Shown here piece after piece: positions 57,656 to 64,000 of a stretch of DNA of 64,000 nucleotides. Below the pieces are notes generated by a model, which worked only from the letters and a program-made list of their open reading frames with translations, had not been told where the DNA came from and made no database searches. The stretch comes from Romanomermis culicivorax (Eukaryota > Nematoda > Enoplea > Mermithida > Mermithidae), in assembly GCA_963922205.1 (NCBI GenBank), contig CAWUHX010000234.1, forward strand, positions 62,001 through 126,000, written 5' to 3'. Made by a program: the position numbers and the translations under genes. Position 1 is the first letter of the stretch, and each line of letters starts with the position of its first letter.

Positions 57656-59845
57656 TTTGATAATATGAGTTAATCAGATGATCATCGAAAATCGGTCAAT
57701 ATTGAAGTTTTCCAAAAGGCAATTCCAAAAATTTCGTGAACGATTCAATCTTTACTCTAACCCAATCTTTTGCAAGAATATATGGTAAATCTGCGAAAAA
57801 AATAAATTTCTTGTGATTTAACTGTTTCTAATATGAAATTCAGAAGTTTACGAGTTTTCATTTAAAGCCTGTTTCAAAAGTTTGATGTGCATTTCTTTTT
57901 ATCTATGATCTATTTACATTTAGTAGGTTTTATCACTGGGCCGAAAATACTCAAATTTCTATGAATATGGTGAACAATAGAAAATTCACTTATACCCAAT
58001 CTCAGAAACTACTGATGGAAAAACAAAAATAACACATTCATCAGCAGTTAAATTGAAGTCATATTCATTTACAAAGCAGCCAATCTATTGCTGTACATTG
58101 CAATTACTGACTTGAACATTCGCTCTCGTAGTTTATTTTCTCATTTTACCCAAACAATAAACTTTTCACTTTTCTACACCAAAATTGACATAAAGCAGCC
58201 ATTTTATTATGGTTACAGCAACTAAACAGTTTGCAATGAAATTAAATCATTTACTCTACTTAAAACAATTGAATACTGGAACACTACACTCAGAGGAAAT
58301 AAATAACATCACACTACCTAGAGCTCCAAAACTAGATTGAGGCTTGTTCCTGCAAAAAGCTCATTACCCTGACAGGCCTATTACCATGAAAGACTCATTT
58401 CCCCAAAATTGTATGTTATACTGTTGTCATTACTTTAAAAATTGCCCAGCATGAAATTTTCAGGGTTGTCATTTGACGTCATTGAAGAGTCATTGAAAAA
58501 ATAATCATACTGTAGCCCAAACACTTCCTTAAAATTGAACAATGTGGAATCAAATGGGCGAACGATTGTAAAAAATAATCGATTGATTCTGAATATCCAA
58601 AACGTTTCTCGAAAACTCAGTCCAGTGAGTAGATATCCTGTTGCAAAATAATTTGATTTTGTCTATGTTTTGTGTATCGAATTTTTTCCATTATTCATAA
58701 AAACTGCCAAACTGAATTTCACAATAAACGGTCAAGGTGTTTTTTAGAGCTTTCGTTTAAGCCTGTGATCTTGGGTCATAACTGGAATTGCTTAATGCTT
58801 GTACAGTAATCACAAGTGAGTTGCTTGCTATGAAGTACTTGCTTTCAACTGCTTTCAGAGAAAATAGCAGTTGAAAAAATAGACTATACAAATAATGCTG
58901 TAGCAGTGTGAATTCAGTCTTTCGAATCATGATATAATTTTGATATCAGATGCTGTGATCAAATGTGATCAGTTACATCTTTTGTATTTCACTAGATTAC
59001 ATATAGGTAGACTTTGTATTGCTTTACATATTCCTGTAGATTCTGTGTATATAAGGCTGATAGAGAAAAACGGTTAGTGTATTATTACCCTTTTCCTCTG
59101 CTGTATCAAATGCGCTATAGACAATGAAATTTCAGAGCTCAGTTAACATTTCACCAGGGGCATTACTAGTTAAAATGCTGACCACTGGAGCGTCAATATC
59201 ATTGCAACCTCCTGTTTCTCTGAGTTTCTCCTAGAAAAAACTACAGTTTGATAGTCCTCAACTTGTGTACCCAAAAAGGAGCCTCCGTGCTAAATGACAG
59301 AAAATCTTATGGAAGGTTTGATATAAATTTTTATAAGGTCAAGTGACAGATGCCGTCTTCCTTAATGTGAGTTGTTGCACAGCCTGTAACGTGGACATTT
59401 TCTGTTAGAAATTGCATGAAATAGCATGTGGTTATACACAGATAATGTTTGGACCAACGTGATACAAATTGACATTATGCGTGAAAGCGTGACTTTTTCC
59501 TGAAGTATGTTTCGAAAAACACAGCCTGAATCGAGATTTTTTTAGGGTCACAGATTCGTTGGCACCTAACGGCTTTGGCAGCTGAAGCTAGGAAGAGAAA
59601 TTTATCAAGATCGCTTGGAAACACTAATTGAACAAGTTAATTCATTTTATGTAGAACCTTTGACCTTTTTGCAATTAAAATGATAGTTTATGCGAGTTAC
59701 ATCACATACTTGTTTATCCAATTTGACCAGTTTCAGCTTTGTTCAGTATGATTCAGCACAAAAAAAATTTGGAAATTTAAATTCTAAAACAGTATTATTT
59801 TGCACTGAAATAATGTTTTAACATTTTGAAAATTATTAAGTACCA
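57656..59845. other. AT-rich intergenic
   Basis: No supported gene. AG-ended tracts at 59147 and 59544 precede short phase-compatible frames that could be a last exon of gene E, but neither resembles gene D exon 3. Confidence 0.4.
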
Positions 59846-60352
59846 AATACTAAATATTAAATAAATTAAATATTGAATAAATTGAATATTAAATAAATTA
59901 AATATTAAATAAATTAAATATTAAATAAATTAAATATTAAATAAATTAAATATTAAATAAATTAAATATTAAATAAATTAAATATTAAATAAATTAAATA
60001 TTAAATAAATTAAATATTAAATAAATTAAATATTAAATAAATTAAATATTAAATAAATTAAATATTAAATAAATTAAATATTAAATAAATTAAATATTAA
60101 ATAAATTAAATATTAAATAAATTAAATATTAAATAAATTAAATATTAAATAAATTAAATATTAAATAAATTAAATATTAAATAAATTAAATATTAAATGA
60201 ATTAAATATTGAATAAATTAAATATTAAATAAATTAAATATCAAATAAATTAAATATTAAATAAATTAAATATTAAATAAATTAAATATTAAATAAATTA
60301 AATATTAAATAAATTAAATATTAAATAAATTAAATATTAAATAAATTAAATA
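59846..60352 (+). repeat. Satellite of 16-bp units, about 31 copies
   Basis: Nearly perfect tandem ATTAAATAAATTAAAT. Only a few units carry a substitution (near 59875, 60196, 60208 and 60241), so the array is young or homogenised. It ends exactly where the LINE sequence begins. Confidence 0.95.
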
Positions 60353-62010
60353 TGATTACAGAGCGATACAGTATAGCCACAGCTAAAATTGTACAAAAAA
60401 AATCAGCTGAAAACAGAATAATGTACTCAATCAAAAAAGAAAAAGCCGAAAAAATAGAAGATCAAGGAAACACATTAGCAGAAGTTCGGTCGCAGTTCAG
60501 TAAGAAATTCACATCTGAGACCATAGATGAAGACAGCACAGAAGAATTTTTACTAGAAGAACCGTACAACAGGGTTTCTGAAAATCAAAATCTACAGTTA
60601 GATAAGGAAATAACAATGAAAGAAGTAAAAGCCGCGATAAATAGTTTCAACAAGAACAAATCCCCAGGAATTGATGGACTGCCTATCGAATTTTACAGAG
60701 AACATAGCAAATCTTGATCCCAAAACTTAGAAAATTGTACAATGATATATATGCAAGAGGAGAAATGACCTATTCATTGTACAATGGAGTAATTTCCCAA
60801 ATATACAAAGGTGATGGTGGAAACGACCTACTAAAAAATTGGAGACCACTCACAATGCTCACTACAAAATGTTGGCGAAGATATTAGTTAAAAGAATAAA
60901 AGATTTAATGCCTAAAACAATACATCTGAATCGAAATTGTGCAGTAAAAGGCAGAGATCTAAGAGACGGAATACTGAAACTCTACAATATAATAGATTAC
61001 TGTGATGACAATGAAACTAACGGAATACTCTTGTCTGTAGATCATATGAGTGCTTTCGACATAATAGAATGGCCATTTGTGTTTCGGGCATTAAAATACT
61101 TTAATTTTTGTGAAACTTTCATAAACTGGATAAAAATCATATACAAAAAAGGACATGCACGATCGACAGTCCAGGTAAATGGGCATCTGGCCGCACCTTT
61201 TGAGGTCACCAGAGGTATTAGACAAGGATGCCCTCTTTCCGCACTTTTGTATGTGATTGCATCCGAACTAGTAACAAACTACATAAGAAATATGAAAGTA
61301 GTGATCGGTATAACTATTGGACGAGAAGAGTACAAAATTTAAAATTATGCTGATGACGCGAATTTTCTGCTGTCCGATTTTCAGTCTTTAGATCGAATAA
61401 TAGGTATCTATGAGCTTTTTAGACGAGCTAGTGGGGCGACTTTAAAAGAAGAGAAAACAAAAGTTTTGATTTTTGGTGGGATTTACAAAAATATAGTGCC
61501 TAGAAAATTTCAAGCATACCTAGAGGATACGGTAAGAATATAGGACATACTTTTTAACGGTGTTGGGACTGACGTTAAAAATTTCGAAAAAATAAAAGAG
61601 TTAGGAAAAATAAGAAATAGGCGCGTGAGCTATTTCATTTCATATTTTGGCCGAGCATAGAAAAAAGTGGCATAAATTCATTGTAATAAAAGAAAAACAA
61701 AGATCTTTAATTTTTACGATGCTCGTAAGATATAAAAAGTGCCAACAAAAAAATGATCTCTTTGGGCAATATTACAAAAAATGAAGGAAAAAACGTATGG
61801 AGATAGAAAACCAATCGAAGAAACAGAAAAACTATCACAGATAAATCAAGAAGATAATGGTTTAAAGATTAAGGGAAAGTTTTTTGAGTGGAAAAACATC
61901 AAAACGAAGCTATTATATCAATTGCTAACCGAAGACAAAGAAAAACAGGCAAACACAATGAAATACTAGTCAAAAGAACTGTTAGTAGATAAGGAAGAAA
62001 TAGACAAGCA
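60353..62010 (+). pseudogene. Non-LTR retrotransposon (LINE) RT region, dead
   Basis: The frame from 60352 gives KSPGIDGLPIEFYREHSKS and a stop. After a frame change comes YNGVISQIYKGDG...RPLTML, another frame change, then KMLAKILVKRIKDLMPK, LSVDHMSAFDII, TRGIRQGCPLSALLYVIASE and a stop at 61340-61342 just before the catalytic NYADDANF. Further stops follow (61540 on). The part upstream of RT (AP endonuclease, ORF1) is missing, replaced by the satellite. The GIRQGCPLSALLY and YADD boxes and the IEFY block suggest an L1/Tx1-like clade, not certain. No poly(A) tail is evident at the right end. Fragments of the same family lie at 34230-34546 and 43540-43745. Confidence 0.88.
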
Positions 62011-62117
62011 TTTAAGACAAGCATAATCCAAGTATGTTCAAGGCGCAGTGCGGAATATTCATTACTCCATTATGCACAGATTTTGTTAAACTATTACCGA
62101 AAATATAATAAAAGTAA

Positions 62118-62262
62118 ACAAGAAAGAATGATTTTTCACTATCATTTTTTTCTTTCTGTGGCGCTCCATTTCTATGGAAATGTCTGCATTGCTGGTCGTC
62201 CACTTTGCCAATTTGCATGTTGATTTCTCAATCGCGACTTTGCCAGCAACAGGGTGCTCAAC
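62118..62262 (+). repeat. Dispersed repeat R1, copy 2 (mate at 7372-7525)
   Basis: See 7372-7525. It lies directly after the LINE remnant, so the repeat may be the LINE 3' region or a separate element; at copy 1 no LINE is adjacent. Confidence 0.7.
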
Positions 62263-62959
62263 ATCCCTCATGCATTGAAATGGACCTATGGGAGGTAGAA
62301 AACTTTTCGGCCAGGTCACCCCGGCATTATCAAAAATAGCTACCATTTGGCCGACTCCCAGTGACCTGCTCTGTCTTGGCTCAAACTCCTGTACTTACTA
62401 GGTCGGCAGACACAACAAATACCAAGGGCTGTGCCACAATGGCTGGCAAGTGACGTCCATATTGACCTCAGCTTTGTTGGAAAAGACATCCTGCCCTAAG
62501 GAGTATGACGTTGCCGTTGATGCAGAATTGGGTCTATTTCGGGTTTGGTCACTCCATCTGCATGTTGTGGCAAAGTCGTTGGTTGACCAGTCTAGTCGAT
62601 CATGCCAATCCCTTTCCCAGGTCTCTATTTTTTCTAATAAACTAAAATATGAGATTATATTTATGATACAAAAAGATGAGGGAAAAATGTAGGAGTATCA
62701 TAAAAATTAAAATGCACTAAAAATTGAGCAAAAATTGAGGTCGAAAACTTAAAAATATGTTTGCCGTGGCTTTTTGCATCAGTTTGTCAAAATAAACTTT
62801 TTTGTAGCACCCAAATTTAAATAATATTCTTGGATTTTGCGGTTTTGTAATTTTTTTTTGATTTTTGTAATTTTATTAGTGTTTTTGTGTATTGTGTTTA
62901 ATGAAATTAGTAAAATAATATATGAGAAAGTGAATTTAGGGCCAAGATTATGCTGCTGA
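62263..62959. other. Intergenic, no gene recognised
   Basis: 62263-62640 is GC-richer and holds short frames without motifs; 62640-62959 is AT-rich. Confidence 0.4.
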
Positions 62960-64000
62960 TTACTGCTGCTGCCCGCTGCCTCTATAACCTCCTTGAGGCC
63001 TTCTTTGATAATAAGGGTTGCCTCCCTTCTGGCCTTGGCCACGTCCTGACCTGCGCCTTGGCCTCGGTTTCAGCCTCCTTGGTTCCGATCATGTCTACCA
63101 AGTGGTTCGAAGTTCCGATTATAAAATTGAGCTTCTGGATCTTGGTTTCACTGTTGCCAATTTCCTCCGCCTCCATAGGGTGGCCATCCACAGCCTCTGA
63201 AACCTCCTCTAGCTTGGTCTCTACCATACTCTGGTCTACCTCAGTACGGAGCAGGGTTTGAGAATGCCTCATCTCTCCCCTGCTGCCTCCATGCCAATCT
63301 GCTGCTTGTTGAGCCGCTATATTGTTGATTTGGTTGTCTAAAAGTTGAATTTAAAGATTTGGATGAAGATGATTGTGATTTTGAAAGTGGAATTTTGTAA
63401 GAAGAAGTAGCAGGCTCGACATACAACATCTGGCTGTTCGAACTTGACAATTTTTGCATTGGCAGCTGCTGTTTTTTAGCAGGAGGAAGCTGGGCACTTT
63501 AAATTTACCAGGGCCCTTGATCTCTGTGCGCTGATATTTATCAGTCTGTGCTTGGTCATCACCCCGTACCTTCTGCTCCATGCCCATTTGGTTTAACCTT
63601 TGCAAACCCATAAAGATGTACTGATTAAAGGCCGCAATGTAGTACTTGTCTACTTGGTTTCCCTGGGATTGGACAACCAGTTGTATGTTGGCAAATGAAC
63701 ATGCCTGCACATACCATCTACCAATGGCTGTGGGCCTGATCGGAGTGAAATCCAACTGCAAAAATATCATTGGGGCCACATATCTGATGGCTGTAAAGAT
63801 GTCTGAAGCATCATACTCTTGGAGCCACCTGGGAACGAGTGCTGAAATGATCCATTGCCAAATTTCCTTAGGCACACATTCTCCATCAAACATAAAACCA
63901 CCTTGCATTTGGAATTGTTGGCGGTAATTATCATATATTTTGGCCATAGCATCATTGACTATTCTATAAATTATCGGCTGTTCTTGGTGGTCAAAGGCAA
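62960..64000 (-). pseudogene. Gag- or viral nucleocapsid-like ORF with RG-rich tail, broken
   Basis: The frame is open from the window edge leftward to about 63498 (reading [80 protein letters not shown]). It is helical, without catalytic motifs, and looks like a capsid or nucleoprotein core. A frame change near 63497 leads into a Ser/Gln-rich linker, then an RGG/GY-rich tail interrupted by three TGA codons and one more frame change before a final TAA (62960-62962). The core-linker-RG-tail layout is that of an RNA-binding Gag or an RNA-virus nucleoprotein. No polymerase lies next to it in the window. An endogenous viral element is possible. I do not recognise the family, and the start lies outside the window. 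Confidence 0.5.

Noticed and set aside
59147..59640. Possible last exon of gene E after AG at 59147 or 59544
   Set aside because: The phase fits, but neither peptide resembles gene D exon 3, and the intron would be over 1.5 kb; chance cannot be excluded.
62960..63260. Alternative genetic code with TGA as Trp, suggested by three TGA in one reading frame
   Set aside because: The serpins and the retroelement use TGA, TAA and TAG as stops or show all three as breaks; mutation of CGA or TGG explains the pattern.

Overview
This is animal (eukaryotic) DNA: split genes with GT-AG introns, several retroelement and DNA-transposon families, long AT-rich intergenic stretches and many dispersed repeats. 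A nematode is the best guess. A degenerate interstitial array of TTAGGC, the nematode telomere unit, lies at about 40447-40514, and an AG acceptor-like tract abuts the start codon at 56879, as expected for spliced-leader trans-splicing. The motif TACTGTAG / CTACAGTA recurs throughout. The species cannot be fixed from sequence alone. I see no bacterial operons, rRNA, tRNA or CRISPR.

Layout. 1-7190: a nearly full-length but broken Ty3/gypsy LTR retrotransposon on the minus strand (gag, protease, RT, RNase H, integrase), running off the left edge. 7190-14230: remnants of DNA transposons, namely a tyrosine-recombinase ORF with a complete catalytic set at 8071-8778 and a dead mariner at 10572-11460, in repeat-rich DNA. 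14237-27084: the host-gene core of the window, three four-exon serpin genes (A plus, B minus, C plus). B and C are the arms of an inverted duplication of roughly 8.5 kb centred near 23.3 kb. Serpin introns have grown by tandem duplication of exon-intron borders (A and C) and by insertion of a foldback transposon (B). Two near-identical solo LTRs lie beyond A and C.

28500-45300 is repeat territory. It holds an inverted pair of composite elements (29.7-32.8 kb and 50.3-53.8 kb) with arrays of about 97 bp and long-TIR elements, a direct segmental duplication (32.9-36.2 kb and 42.8-45.2 kb) carrying pieces of a LINE, and a decayed multi-exon gene at about 37.2-38.8 kb. 46083-49326 and 56879-57655 hold two paralogous small secreted-protein genes (D and E) of unknown family with matching phase-1 intron architecture. 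59846-62010 holds a 16-bp-unit satellite abutting a dead LINE. 62960-64000 holds a broken Gag- or nucleocapsid-like reading frame with an RG-rich tail on the minus strand, running off the right edge.

Functionally the only genes I would call alive are the three cytosolic-type serpins (inhibitory hinge intact, diverged reactive loops) and the two small secreted-protein genes. Most of the rest is mobile-element debris. All exon boundaries and alignments were made by eye.
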